Shown: positions 12,332 through 23,932 of the stretch, piece by piece
Position numbering within the stretch: the first letter of the stretch is position 1
How the letters are laid out: every line of letters starts with the position of its first letter
Source of the DNA: Dioszegia crocea
Taxonomy: Eukaryota; Basidiomycota; Tremellomycetes; Tremellales; Bulleribasidiaceae
DNA: 64,000 bases
Assembly (NCBI GenBank): GCA_001600615.1
Contig: BCKK01000002.1
Span: 1-64,000, forward strand
Direction of reading: 5' to 3'
Translations under genes and position numbers: made by a program
Notes under the pieces: model-generated
The model's input: the letters and a program-made list of their open reading frames with translations, nothing else
What the model was told of the DNA's origin: nothing
The model's database searches: none

Positions 12332-12652
12332 TCACTCGCAGTCCTGCTCAGCCTCGTGCACTCGCTCGAAGAAGGGGAAGCGAGGCTTGACGCCCTCCTT
12401 GAGCGTTTGACCCGACTCCTTGAGTTCCTCAGTGTAGTGGCTGTCACACAGGACGGAGGTCGGCGATTGGCTTGACGAAGCAGAGACCCAATCTGCGGTG
12501 CAGCCGCTGACAACCACAAGGTGAGTGTCTTGACTGTTCGCCTTGCAGCTGGCGAAGCACTCAGTACAGGTCATGGGCATAGCTCCCGTGGGACGCAGAA
12601 CCTCGTACCAAGGGATCTCGCTTGTGGTGGTGAATGTACGTGAAGTGGACAT
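12332..12652 (-). CDS. Small cysteine-containing protein of unknown function
   Basis: I do not recognise this protein. It is a single uninterrupted frame of 106 residues beginning MSTSRTFTTTSEIPWYEVLR. The middle holds a cluster of cysteines (MTCTECFASC, then VSGCTADW and VLCDSHYTEEL), and the C-terminus ends VHEAEQDCE. The C-x2-C-x3-C spacing with later Cys/His could be a small metal site, but this is only a possibility. There is no signal peptide or membrane segment. It lies convergent to RNR2 and downstream of COQ11 on the same strand. The composition looks coding rather than random, but a spurious frame cannot be excluded. Confidence 0.5.
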   Translation of the reverse strand: MSTSRTFTTTSEIPWYEVLRPTGAMPMTCTECFASCKANSQDTHLVVVSGCTADWVSASSSQSPTSVLCDSHYTEELKESGQTLKEGVKPRFPFFERVHEAEQDCE

Positions 12653-13290
12653 GATGATTTCGTTGTTTGACCGATGATGCGGATGTTGTGCGGATGGGAA
12701 GTGCGTATACAGTATAAGGGAGTTGTCTGACCGGGGCGTCGAGCGTGAGTTTTTGCAGCGATGTGTGGAGGACTAGGGTGATAGGAGCGGAAAGAGGAAG
12801 AGGATGTACAATGCGATATGTTACAGATGGAGGCGGATGGATAAGAGCAAGAGTGAGAGATACGGATTGATGACGGAGAGTGGCTGCACAGCATCAGCCA
12901 GCATCTCAGACTCCGTCAAAAGCTCCTTTGACAGTGCCCTTCGAACGGTACGCGGTACGGCTGAAACACGGCTCCCACAAAGCTCCCCAGGTCTTCTCGC
13001 TCTCGATTAGCCTGAAACGAATGTCGAGGCGGGGATCGCACAGCCTCTTTACGAGCCTTTCACGGGGCGCCGACATGGAACTCCGACCGGAGAGCGATAG
13101 CATGGCATGGCTCGGTAACAATTGTGACTCGGTGTATGTCGTACTGTCCGCCACCGAGCGTGCTGTCGTAGGCTGAATGACGTTCTTGATTGTAGCTCGA
13201 TATGCAAGCGTCTCTCGACTCTCCAGTCTGTTAGTCACTGGCGCTGAGAGTCCGCACTCCGCGTTATCCACAGTAAAGTCTTAAATCCAT
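12653..13290. other. Intergenic region between the small Cys protein and COQ11
   Basis: This 638-base stretch is upstream of the small Cys protein and downstream of COQ11. Frames of 60-120 codons exist on both strands, but none shows a recognisable domain, a typical splice pattern or conserved-looking composition. I see no RNA gene or repeat. It most likely holds the promoter of the small gene and the COQ11 3' UTR. Confidence 0.5.
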
Positions 13291-14507
13291 TCATTGGCCC
13301 CTTGAAGCCGGCTCACTTGAAGCTGTAGACCCCGCAGCACTCAATTCTTCCCCCTTATACCCCGGAAACCCACTCCACTGCCGTATCATCCCCACATCCA
13401 CCACGCCCGGTCCTTCCCTCCGCTGCGCCTCCTGATCCACCTCCGCCGGCCGCTCGATACACCTTAGGACACTCTGCGCGACATGGTCGACATGTAAGGG
13501 ATGTGTGCGCAGTCCGGCCGCTGCGCCGCCAAAGACTGAATTGGGACTGAAGGGGAGGGGGAGGTTGATCCGGTCGTGTGCGCCGGCCGTGAGGGACAGG
13601 AGGAATGCAGGGACTGTGGATAGGGGCCGAACGTGGGGATGATACATTAGGCCTGGATGTCAGTACATGGTCATCTGACAGCGCGGCAAGAGGAGAGCAC
13701 TGGAGCTGCAATGGAACGATGGGTAAACTTACCTGGGCGCATGAAGAACGGTTGAATGTCCCCATTCGTAGCGGCACACCGCTCCAGTATACCAGCTTCG
13801 GCTTCGCGCTTGCTCTCGATGTACCGCCGAGGTATTAATGGGCGAAAGCAATCCGCAGCTGAAATATAGACAAATGAGCGGGGTGAAGGAGTTTTTGTGT
13901 CAGATGTAGTGGGGGACTTCATCGTAGAGAGATATGTGTCCAGAACAGCTAGTGCTAATAATCATCAGTACAGTACCTGTAGGTTGTGCACTGGAAGACT
14001 CAGAACTCACCGCTATCCCTGTTCATCCCGTCGTATCCCATTCTCCGCTCCTCATTAGTCCTCAGTGGACTCGGCGTACCGAACAATCCGCCCAGAATGG
14101 CTTTGCCCACTCCTATAGGATTCCCACCCCTCACAGCCTTCTTGTAGCCTGCATCCTCAAGCAGTATTCCCAGAGTATGTACTACAGCTGTGGACTCGCC
14201 GACCAAGGGCGCATAAGATTCAGGTTCGAATGCCGATGCCCGATGCCATCTCACTGAGTTTACCCATGTGGGTGAATGACCTGCCGGGGTTGTGTATGGC
14301 GTACCGGATGAGCTGTCTAGTCAGGACTATTCTGCACAACGGCTCAAACTCGGGCCCACCTCATGCTGGACACATCCCATCCTTTACCGACTGCTGCTCT
14401 ACAGATCGCCGATCCTGGGCTGTATGAGCTTTGCTGGACCTCTTTCCACGCTGAGACATACCGAGGAATCCATTCCCGCCAACGACGAGTATCTTGGGTA
14501 CGGCCAT
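13291..14507 (-). CDS. COQ11: Coq11-like NAD(P)-binding protein of the mitochondrial CoQ synthome
   Basis: This atypical short-chain dehydrogenase (NDUFA9-like, yeast YLR290C family) associates with the coenzyme Q biosynthetic complex on the inner mitochondrial membrane. The N-terminus, spliced from a 46-nt first exon, is MAVPKILVVGGNGFLGSAIC with the Rossmann glycine motif GGNGFLG. Later landmarks are WHRASAFEPESYAPLVGEST, VVHTLGILLED, then FVYISAADCFRPLIPRRYIE with SKREAE giving the YxxxK-like element, and MRPGLMYHPHVRP across an intron. The C-terminal part contains HVDHVAQSVLRCIE. Five exons are inferred; the intron near 14000 joins YDGMNRDS to LAVLDTYLS. The start is 165 bases from the divergent PEX5 start. 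Family assignment is from overall motif order and is fairly strong. Confidence 0.85.
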
Positions 14508-14671
14508 GGCTGAGTGTGTAGAGACCTAATAGGGAGGCAAGATGTACGAATGGTGCAGGTGCCAATGGTGTGGAGGGAAATATTGGCGAGTTTAACGAGG
14601 CATTCCTCGGCTAGTAACTCGGCTATAGAAGCGCAACATCCTCGCTACAACTATACATCCATCTACATACA

Positions 14672-17090
14672 ATGCAGGGCTTCCTCGGAGGCGATAAGGG
14701 AGGCTCTTCCAACCCTCTCAAGCAGATTTCAGGGAGAGAAGGCACAGATCGTAGTGTCTTTCGAGTGAGTCTCACGGTTAGAGACCAAAGACAAGAGCTG
14801 ATAAGCTCAGGACCGACAAGCACCTTCCGGACCCCAATCTTCCGCTCAGCGTCCCTTCAGCCCCGCACACTCTCACCAGAGCAACCAGCAGCAACTCGTT
14901 CATGCGCAGACTCCCCACCCTTTCAACCTCTCTCATCTCGCATCGGCACTATCGACGCCCTCCAGCTCGAGTCAGGTCCGCCCACCGGCGCATTTTGACG
15001 CCACTTGGTCTCAGCCTCGAGCATCTCCTGCCCCCGAGAGATTCGCGAACGCAGGATGGAGCCAGGGATACTCGGCTCAGGCTGTTCGACCCATGGGTCA
15101 GTCTGAAGATTGGGCGAATGGCTTCACATCGGAGGGAAAGGGGAAAGGGCGGGCTCAGCCTTATTCCCAGCAAGCGCAGGCTGAGCATTACTCGGGTTAC
15201 AACTCGTCGTTGAGCATGGGTATGGGAGGTATGATGGGTATGGGATACCAGCCCTCTTTCCAGCCCATGTATACGGGGTATCAGCATCAATACCAGCAAC
15301 AGGCTGCGCCGCCCACCGCGCATATACAGCCTCTGTCCGAGAAGGAGCACGCGGATATGGAAGCTGCGTTCGAGAAGGCATTTGAGGATGCGAAAGTGGA
15401 GCCAGTGGAATCGGAGCAGCAGCAGGAGACAGGGCCGCCGGAAGAGGAAACTAGAGAGGCTAAGGGCGACTTTGAGAAAGTCTGGGAGAGCCTGCGGCCA
15501 GAGGCAGAGAGGCTGGGTAAATTGGCAGAGTGGGAAGCTGAGTTCTCACAGGTGAGTCATGGTCTTCAACGTCATATGATTTGGCTGATGATAGTTCACG
15601 AATGACGAAGACGATCTCTTTGAGACTCTGAACGATAGTCTGAACCGGAGCGACGTAGGACAGACCCCGCTGGATGACCAGCTGGAGTTTGGCACAGGCG
15701 AGGATCCCTTCTTGGTCCGACCTGACCTGATGGGATATCTGAACAACGATGACGGCGTACCCACACATCGCGACTACCAATTTAGTAAGATCACACACCA
15801 CGCGGATCTTCTACTTTCAGCTGATACCACAGGTCAAGTAGGCCCTTCCCGGTACTCTGACATGTCGCCCGTTCAGGCTCTCATTCAGGCCCGCGCAATT
15901 CTCGCCACTGGCGGTTCACTCACCGACGCCTCGGATCTGCTAGAGAGTTTCCTCCAACGCGCCAGTATTTCCGACCGGGCCGAAGCTGGCGTTGGTGATG
16001 TGGAAGTTTGGACCCTTCTTGGCCGAACACACGCCATGAACGAAAAGGAAGAAAGGGCACTGGCAGCTTTTGCTCAAGGTCGAGCGGCAATCGAAGGCAG
16101 TGGAGGTCGGGAACAGCCTATGACTGGGGAATTGCTCACTGTACGTTCGGTTTTCCAGACTCCAAAGATGGCAGCTCGAATACTACTGACTCAAAAGAAT
16201 CTGGCCATTTCATATGTCAACGAATCTCTCGACTTGGCCGCCCTCACTGTGTTGCACCAATACCTCACCATTTCATCGCCACAGCTCGCTGGACCAAAAC
16301 CCTCCCGGACAAGCCAGGACGCCACGGCCGGTCCTTGGTCACTACACCAAGGATTGACCGACCAGTATCTCGCCGTTGCGCGAGACCAGTACGCCACGTC
16401 TGGGGAAGTCGATCCGGATGTTCAGGTCGGGCTGGGGACGCTGTACTACATGATGGGGGAGTATGGGGAGGCGAGGGGATGTTGGGTCAACGCTCTGGGT
16501 GAAAGGCCGGATGTGAGTGTCAGGCAAGGATTATATAAGTTTGTGCTGATGACCAGGACTACCTGCTGTGGAATCGGCTCGGAGCCACATTGGCGAATGG
16601 CGGAAATCCGGAAGAGGCCGTTGATGCCTATCGACGTGCCCTGGAGTTGCGACCGACATTCACAAGGGCGATTTTCAATTTGGGTGTAGCGTGTAAGTCA
16701 GCCGACTTGCTCGTGAAGAAAGTAGCTGATTGAGACAGGTCTGAATATTGGGGTACACAGGGAAGCTGCCGAGCACTGTAAGTTGGAAATAGCCAAAGCC
16801 GACTTGTTCGATTCGGGCATCAACTAATAATGCAGTCTTGGCTGCTCTCTCGCTGCACAATGATAAAGGAGACGACACCACTTCAGGCTCTGACTCAGCG
16901 GCGCTCTGGGCTACACTGCGTCGTGCATTTGCTGCGTTGGTGAGTTGAAATCCCCATTTGTCGATGCCTTAAGACAGGAAGCAAAGGATGTCGGTCGCTG
17001 ACTTGGATATAGGATCTGGGTGATTTGGCTGCCCAAGCTGTACCAGGGGCAGATCTGCGCATCTTCCGAGCGGCAGGATTTGACTTCTGA
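14672..17090 (+). CDS. PEX5: Peroxisomal targeting signal 1 receptor Pex5
   Basis: Pex5 binds PTS1 cargo (SKL-type C-termini) in the cytosol, docks on Pex13/Pex14 and is recycled after monoubiquitination. Exon 1 (14672-14764) encodes [20 protein letters not shown], matching the conserved N-terminal box of Pex5. The usual acceptor cysteine is replaced by lysine. Exon 2 (14811-15551) has the disordered docking region with aromatic pentapeptides WSQGY, WANGF and WEAEF. The C-terminal half is the TPR array ([39 protein letters not shown], then [20 protein letters not shown] and [20 protein letters not shown]) and ends FRAAGFDF. The 48-nt intron at 15785-15832 has no stop and is a multiple of three. 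The start is the first ATG in its frame. Confidence 0.93.
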
Positions 17091-17187
17091 GCCGTCATAA
17101 CAAAGAGACAGCATCTAGCGAGATGGATAATTGCGTGAACGATGCATGCCTCATGTCTCTTGATGATCAACAAGTTTATCGAGATCC

Positions 17188-19920
17188 CTACTCCGCCTTC
17201 TCCGCCGAAGGCTTCAGGCCGTACTCTTTCAACACGCCCTCTTCGCTCTCTCTCGGCGATTTGAAAACTGGATCATACCCCGCCCCAGTCTTAGGGAACG
17301 CAATGACTTCCCGAATAGATTTGGCGCCCGCAAGAATAGCCACGAGCCTGTCGAACCCTATAGCCAATCCAGCATGGGGCGGAGCGCCAAATTTGAGCGC
17401 TTGAATCAGATGGGCGAAACTCGATACTTCGTCTGGATTCAACTACTGGATCAGCAAACTACCTCTTGAGTTCCAAAGTCAATACTTACCTGCAAAACCT
17501 CCTTCAAGATATACTCCTGCAACCCCGCATCGTGCACTCTTACACTACCACCTCCGACCTCTTGCCCATCTAGGACCAGATCATAATGCTGTCCTCGGAC
17601 CTTGTCGACTTTGCCAGCTTTGAGATCGGCGAGATCTTCAAATATGGGCGCAGTGAATGGATGGTGGGTTGAGGCGTAGCGGCCCTTGGATAGATGATCC
17701 TTGTCCGGGTCGGCAAGGGTGAAGAGGGGGAACTGCGTTATCCAAATGAAGTGCGGCGCGGTGGGCGGTGTGATGTGTCCTAAATGCATCAGCATTCTTC
17801 CAGGGGCAACCTGATAGAGATCGAGGAGGGCGACATTAGTACTGACCCTTATTGACTAGTTGCTCATAGATCTGAACTCGCAATCTCCCTAATTGCGTCC
17901 AACCGCCCTCTGCAATCTTCTTGCGCTGAGCCAAAAAGATCACATCACCAGGTTTCGCGCCTCCTCCAAGTGACGAATCAATCGACAGCCCTTTTGCACT
18001 AAGCAAAGGTGTTTCAGACAGCCACGAATGGACGTTTTGGTGTGTGATAGGTATTTGTTGGATCTGATCAATGGTCAGCTCACTCGCCAATGAGTCATGA
18101 CGTCCAGCTTACAAAGTTATTGGTGCCGATCACAGATTCGAGATCGAGCTCTTTTGCGTATTTCGCAGACGTCACCATCCACTCTACAGTATATTGACTT
18201 TCGTCCACCAGGATCTTATCGAGTGAGTCGTCAGATAGGGTCGGGTAGTATCCTATCGGCAGGGTCTGCGCTGGGTCAACAAACTTCCAGCTGAGTGCGC
18301 TCAAGAAAGACTTCACTCACATACATCTCGAATCGCGTATCAGGCTTATCAGAGCCGTACTGCGTACTTCAGCGTCGATCAATCATTTCTCCAGCTGTAG
18401 ACTCACAACATCCATCGCGACTTCATACGGCATAACCCTGATGTCACCCACATCAACCCCCTTGACTTCTTTCCACACTTTCCGTATCAGACCCTCCACT
18501 ACATCTCTCACTTGACCCCCTCCGATCCCCCACTCGCCTGAACCCTCGCCCGCCCCCGTCGCTGCCGCACCATCTACAAAGCCCATCTCCAGGTCGATCT
18601 GGGTAAATTCGGGCTGTCGGTCTTTCCGCCCATCTTCATCCCTAAAACATCGTGCAATCTGGTAGTACTTCTCCACACCGCCCCCAGCTACCAAGAGCTG
18701 TTTGGGTTGCTGGGGCGATTGGGGCAGAGCATAGAATGTCGGCTGGCCATTTGGGCTGAGAAGACGGGTGGGGACTAGGAATTCACGGGCGCCTTCGGGT
18801 GAAGGGTGGAGCAGGTTTGGTGTTTCGATTTCGGTGAATCCTGTGTTTGTCAGTGCTTGTAGAATGTGAACAGATAGAATGGTTTACCTTGATCATGAAA
18901 GTAGTTCCGAGTGATGTGAGCTACTTTCGATCGCAGCTTCAGATTGTCTGCGAGCTCTTTCCGCCGTAAATCAAGGAATCTGTACTGAGCCCGGAGGTCT
19001 TCGTTTGCCTGTACCATTAGCGCCTCGTCAAGAAGATGCCGTCCTCGCGGGTCAGACTCAAAACTCGAGTTGACAATGACCGGACAAGAAGAAGGTGGAC
19101 CCACAATTTCGGGCCGATTGGGATAGAAAGGCAGGGTCTCTTCAGCGGGATTGAGCACAACAGCCCGCGAAATATCAACTTCCAGCCCATCAACAGCCTG
19201 ATTGTCCATCAGCACAGACCGACCCACGACGTAGACACACACTCTATCTCTCATCTTGAATCAGGGGAAACATCACGCCGACTCACCCGTTCAGTCCCCG
19301 TTGAACCAGTACCCGCAACGGCCTTCTTCTGTTTTTTCCCCTTGACAGCTCCCGAGATCTGAACAACTGACTCCAGTGGCAGACCCATCAATACCCCCGC
19401 CGTCTCTTTGTCCCGACATACGAGCTGTATAGACTCTCCGCTAGAATCGCGTAACGTGAAGAAATGGAGATTCTCGGATGCTCGACTGAAGAAAGGCTCA
19501 GCTTAGGTCACGCGAGGGTTTGACCTAGGATTGTAGAGATAGGACGTACCGCTGAGAATATAGCCAACCAGCTATGACTACTTCTTTTCCGCCCTCTAGG
19601 GCCAGTGACAGCTCAGGGATCCGATGGGTCGTTCGTGCTCGTGGTCCTGAATGTTTAGCTCAGTCAGTTAAGCCGAGGCAAGCATGAGACTGACCATGAT
19701 GAGGCTGATACTTCTTGCCTCGAGTCTCAATATATGGCCTTATCGAGATCCCACCCGGATTGGTAGAATTGTATCGCTTCAAACCCCCCACTCTCATCCC
19801 AACCCATGACAAGGGGACGGCTCGCGGCAACACACCCGCACTCGCAGCTGCGATACAGGTAGAGCATCTCGGCCGAGCGGCCAGTAGTCGCAGACCTCTC
19901 GATGAGCTTCTTGTAGCCAT
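17188..19920 (-). CDS. MSD1: Mitochondrial aspartyl-tRNA synthetase (class IIb)
   Basis: This enzyme charges mitochondrial tRNA with aspartate. The N-terminus is Arg/Ser-rich and uncharged by acids ([20 protein letters not shown]), as expected for a matrix presequence. It is followed by the OB-fold anticodon domain ([25 protein letters not shown]). The class II core shows the strand [12 protein letters not shown], the flipping-loop region [20 protein letters not shown], motif 2 [20 protein letters not shown], and motif 3 [20 protein letters not shown]. The segment [11 protein letters not shown] and the bacterial-type insertion mark it as the organellar enzyme rather than the cytosolic Dps1. 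About nine introns interrupt it. The start at 19920 has a good context; an upstream in-frame ATG at 20031 would add 37 residues. It is convergent with PEX5. Confidence 0.93.
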
Positions 19921-20218
19921 TGTGCGATGCGTGTTGGCTGGTAGTGCAAAGTAAGGTATGTGGAGTTTGAAATTTCGGAAACCTCCACCTGGCTTAGGCT
20001 TCATTGCCAGGCTAGTGTACAAATTCTGCATGAGTATTCTACTTCTAGCATCTCCTTCACATCTCCACCGCCATCTTCGCCATGCTTGACAGTCTTGTTA
20101 CTGTATACTATTTTGAGGACATCTACACATACTAACCGGAAATTATTCTCAGATATGACCGGAAAAGGGGGAGGTGACATGACTTCTCAGCTTCGTTCGC
20201 CTCTCTACCGCCTACCGC

Positions 20219-23200
20219 CTAATCCTCCTCGCTCTCCTCATCATCACTACTATCACTCTCGTCGTAGCTTTGACCCATCATCTGTCCACCTTGAGCTCCA
20301 CCTCGCGGGCCGTCAAAGCTCTGGAGTTGCGCCTCCATCCTCTTGATCCTTTCCGCCTCCTCTTGCTCATTCATGTGCTTCTTCCCCGGTTTTCGTCCGG
20401 GCTTTTTACCCTGGATCACACCGCTCCCTGATCCCCCGCCATACTGCTTAGGCCTTCCTGGGCCCTTTTTGGGTGTCCGACCTCGGCAAACGAGGTTGTA
20501 CAGCTGGACAATCGTTCGAGAGGGGAGAGAGTCGATATCAAGTTCGATTTCCTCATCCTACCAAATTAGCTTGTTTCCACAAAAAGCAGTGTATAACTCA
20601 CCCCGTCCAACCCGGTCGACTTGGCAATCAGATCAATAGCCTTCTGGAGCGTAACCCCATCGACCTGCGTAATCTTCTCGGCCAACTCCTGCTTCTGCGT
20701 CAAAGTGATAGTTGTCACTTCTTCCTCAGACTCATCACCCTCCATCCCATTGTCCTCGTGGTATGACACATCCTTGCTCTTCCTCGGTGCCTTCTTAGGC
20801 GGGCCATGCCCATTTCCATTCGCGCCTGGGGACATCTTCGCCTGTGAAATGGATTGTTTTCGGGGTGCCTTGGCCTTTTTGGTGGGTTTGGGCGGACGAT
20901 TCTTTCGACGTTCGGCTTTGATTTGTTCAATTTTGCCCTGCATAGTTTCGATTTGTTCTCGAAGCATGACAATGGTGGGGTCTGAAACGTCAGCTTGTGG
21001 CAAACTCTATAGCAAGCAAGAACTAACCATTCTCAAACTCATCCTCATCGGCATCGGCAGTATCATCCACCACCAGATCCTCGCTATAACTCCTCACAAC
21101 AGGCACCTCCTTCGGGGGTAACGCTCTCCATTTCTCCTCCCATAATCTCAAAAATCTCGCAGCGGCCATATGCACATCGTGCGTGGCCGGATTGAACGTC
21201 ATGGCATTCTTACACATCATGCGGAAATCCGAGTTGAGCTGCTTTGCATCGTCATACTCGCCTTCGTTGATTTTGGCTTTTATGTGGTTGAGATCGATAG
21301 GGTTTTTAACGACGAGGGTGTAATCTGGGATTTGGGCAATGATCTCTTCGACGGGGTAGAGGAATGGGCCGGCAAGATCCATGTTTTTGGTCTCAAAAAT
21401 ACGGATCTGCTTGGAGAGGTAGTTGATCTGCGCGTCGGGCCGGCGCTTCTTCCGGACCTGATCGTTGGCATAGGGTAGCTCTTTGGAGGGAGGAGGGTGA
21501 ATTTCGCGTTTGGGTCGATCGAGGCCGTCGGACGATCGGCGAGGTGCAGGAGGTTGGGAGATGGATGCTCGGCGAGCGGGGGCGGTAGAGGGTCCTGCAA
21601 CTGGGGGAGCAGGAGCAGCAAATGAACCGGGAGACGCGTATGTGGGATAGGATGTTGGCTGTTTGATCAGCTTATTTCCTTGACAAAAGTGGGATGTAGA
21701 GCTCACCTCGGCAGGTAAAGTAGCCAACGACTTTTCGAAACTCGCCTCCAGCCTAGTCGCCATTTGCGAGACCAAGTGATCAGGCCCATTGAACATCCTG
21801 GTATTCTCCCATATTTGCCTGACATCCTGAACCACCTCGCTCACGCTCCCATACTTCCCCTTGCTCGTATCCCAGTTCCCCATTTTGCTCTTGTCTTTCG
21901 GCGGACCGCGCGGATTGCTAACGACCAATTTCGTCTCCACCGTTCCGAGGTCCATGGGATTCTTGACAATGTTGACATAGTGTGGAATACCAAATAAGAC
22001 GGTATCGACCGGGTAGAGGAAGTTGACGGCGTCCTTGGATTTCTTCAAGGACCGGACCGCGTTAATCAGGTGCTTATGCTGAGTCTGGGTGAGAGGGGTG
22101 GTGGGTCCCGCGTCGCGAGGAGGAGGAGGAGCGTACTGAGTGGGAACGTAAGTGACGGGTGCGGCAGGAGCGGGAACGGAGTAGAATGGTCCTGGGGCAG
22201 GAATAGGTGGAGCGTGATGAACGGGTTGAGCTGAGTGCATGGAAGCCGGTGCTGGGGCTGGAGCGGAGGGAGCGGCTGGTGGAGCCTGGAAGGGAGACTC
22301 GGAATGTGTCTGACGGCGCTTTTCGTCCGAGCCAACCAGCTCCTCTCCGGATCGCTTCAGACTTGCTGAGGCAGCTCCATTCATCTCCTGACCAGCGAAT
22401 CCGTCTGCTGGCCTGCTCGCTGATAACTCTTCGTCATCGCCCGCTGCATCCGCCTCTCCGTCAATATCCATCGGAACGCTCTGTGGCGGATGAGCGGCTG
22501 CCTGGGTCGAGGGAGCCGGTTCTGAGGCGAGAGGGGCGGGTGATGGGGTAGGGGCGGGAGCGGGAGCGGAAGGAGGGGCAGCTTGTACTGGAGCAGGGCT
22601 AGCGACCACCGGTTGTTGGGGAGCAGGGGCGAGATCAGTGGCTAGTGGAGTTGGTGCCGGAGGGAAAGTACCGCCGGAAGGAGGAACACCGAGCATCTCG
22701 TCGTCCTCTGCAGCGATGACAGTTGGTGTGGAGACCACAGGCGGTATGAGGCCGGGCTCCACCGAAGCCTGTATCTCGTCGTGCGGGGGCAGAGGGCTGG
22801 CAGGGACGGGTGCGTCAATCGCCAGTGGTGACCTATCCCCATGCGCCTTGATCTCAGCTCCCATGTCCACTGCCGCCTTGGTGTTATCTCCATTCATATC
22901 CGTCGCGCCTGTCGGCTCTGCTAATGGCGCCGAGATCGCCTCCGTCGATGCGCCCGAAGAGAAGGGGAGGTGAGCAGGCTCGACTGCCGATGCGGGACCG
23001 CTGGGGATATTGGCGAGGTCAACATTTCGCCCTCTGTCGTCGGTCGCTTCGTTCGCTGGATTCGGCGAGCGGGGTGGTTCGACGACTGTAGATGCTGGTG
23101 GAGTGTCGAGTGATTGAAGGGGGTTGAGGAGGGGTTTGACGGAGGTAAGGGGGAGAGGGGAAGGGGGAAGGAAAGGAGGGGTCTCGGCCGGCGGGGGNGG

Positions 23201-23257
23201 AGCCGGGCTGACAGAAGGTTGTGGAGGCGCTGGGCCCGGTGCGAGTTCTTCGGACAT
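20219..23257 (-). CDS. BDF1: BET-family double bromodomain protein (Bdf1-like)
   Basis: BET proteins bind acetylated histone H4 and link chromatin to TFIID. A long Pro/Ala-rich N-terminus precedes bromodomain 1 (TQHKHLINAVRSLKKSKDAV, HYVNIVKNPMDLGTVETKL, with the acetyl-lysine Asn in NTRMFNGPDHL). Bromodomain 2 follows (DLAGPFLYPVEEIIAQIPDY, VVKNPIDLNHIKAKINEGEY, Asn in CKNAMTFNPATHDVHM). Then come a coiled coil (TIVMLREQIETMQGKIEQIK), Lys-rich tracts, and the ET domain (LTQKQELAEKITQVDGVTLQ, EIELDIDSLPSRTIVQLYNL). A GRPxK/GRKPGKK AT-hook-like stretch and an acidic serine tail (DSSDDEESEED) end it. Three introns are seen (about 21661-21708, 20984-21028 and 20559-20602). One undetermined base (23198) lies in the Pro-rich N-terminus and does not break the frame. 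Confidence 0.94.
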
Positions 23258-23932
23258 TACGAGACGATGCTGATGGGTGAGCGAGTGATGCGTTGACGTG
23301 GCAGTACCAGTGAGCAGGAAGGAAAGTGGTGCGGAGGAGGAAGGTGGAGATGCTCAGCTGTAGTGGAAGGAGCAAAGGAGATTAAGATGTGATACGTGGA
23401 ATCCGGGGATACCAGGACACCGGAAGCGCATAGATGGATGATATACAAAGGATAGAAATAGGATGGTTGAGGGAAGGATGGGGAAGGAAGGACAGGGAGG
23501 AAGCAGGAAAGTATGTCATGACGCAGTGGGGGAGGGGTGGGGAAGGAGAGGCGACAGCGACTTACCTGACGAGCTGTAACCTGTATTTCGCAGGCGGTAT
23601 ACTATACTGTATACTGAATTATAAAGAGTGACGACTGGTAGGGTAGAGTGATATGTGATACCAGTGGGGTATAGATGGATGTTCAAAGTGAGGAATGTGG
23701 TTGGTGGCGGGATCTAAATTTCGGAGATGGATGATGCAAGTGGAGGTTTTGGAGTGGGAAGATTGGGGGGAACCCGTGCTCCTTATGTACTTTCCGACCT
23801 TCAGGGTAAATGTACGGGCTCGAGCGGCAAATACACTCAGGGCAATCACGTAAGGCTCCTTTGTTGACATTTCATAATCCCGAAAAGGGCTATTGCCGAT
23901 GTGGCACTTTGCCCCCACTCTCCCCCACTCTA
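23258..23932. other. Intergenic region upstream of BDF1
   Basis: This 675-base stretch holds the BDF1 promoter/leader and the MAK11 3' UTR, both minus strand. A strong donor-like GTAAGTCGCTG on the minus strand near 23568 could mark a 5' UTR intron of BDF1. No coding sequence, repeat or RNA gene is evident. Confidence 0.45.

Noticed and set aside
12906..13271. Open frame of 121 codons on the minus strand between the small Cys protein and COQ11
   Set aside because: No domain, no typical composition, no upstream promoter features; it looks like chance.
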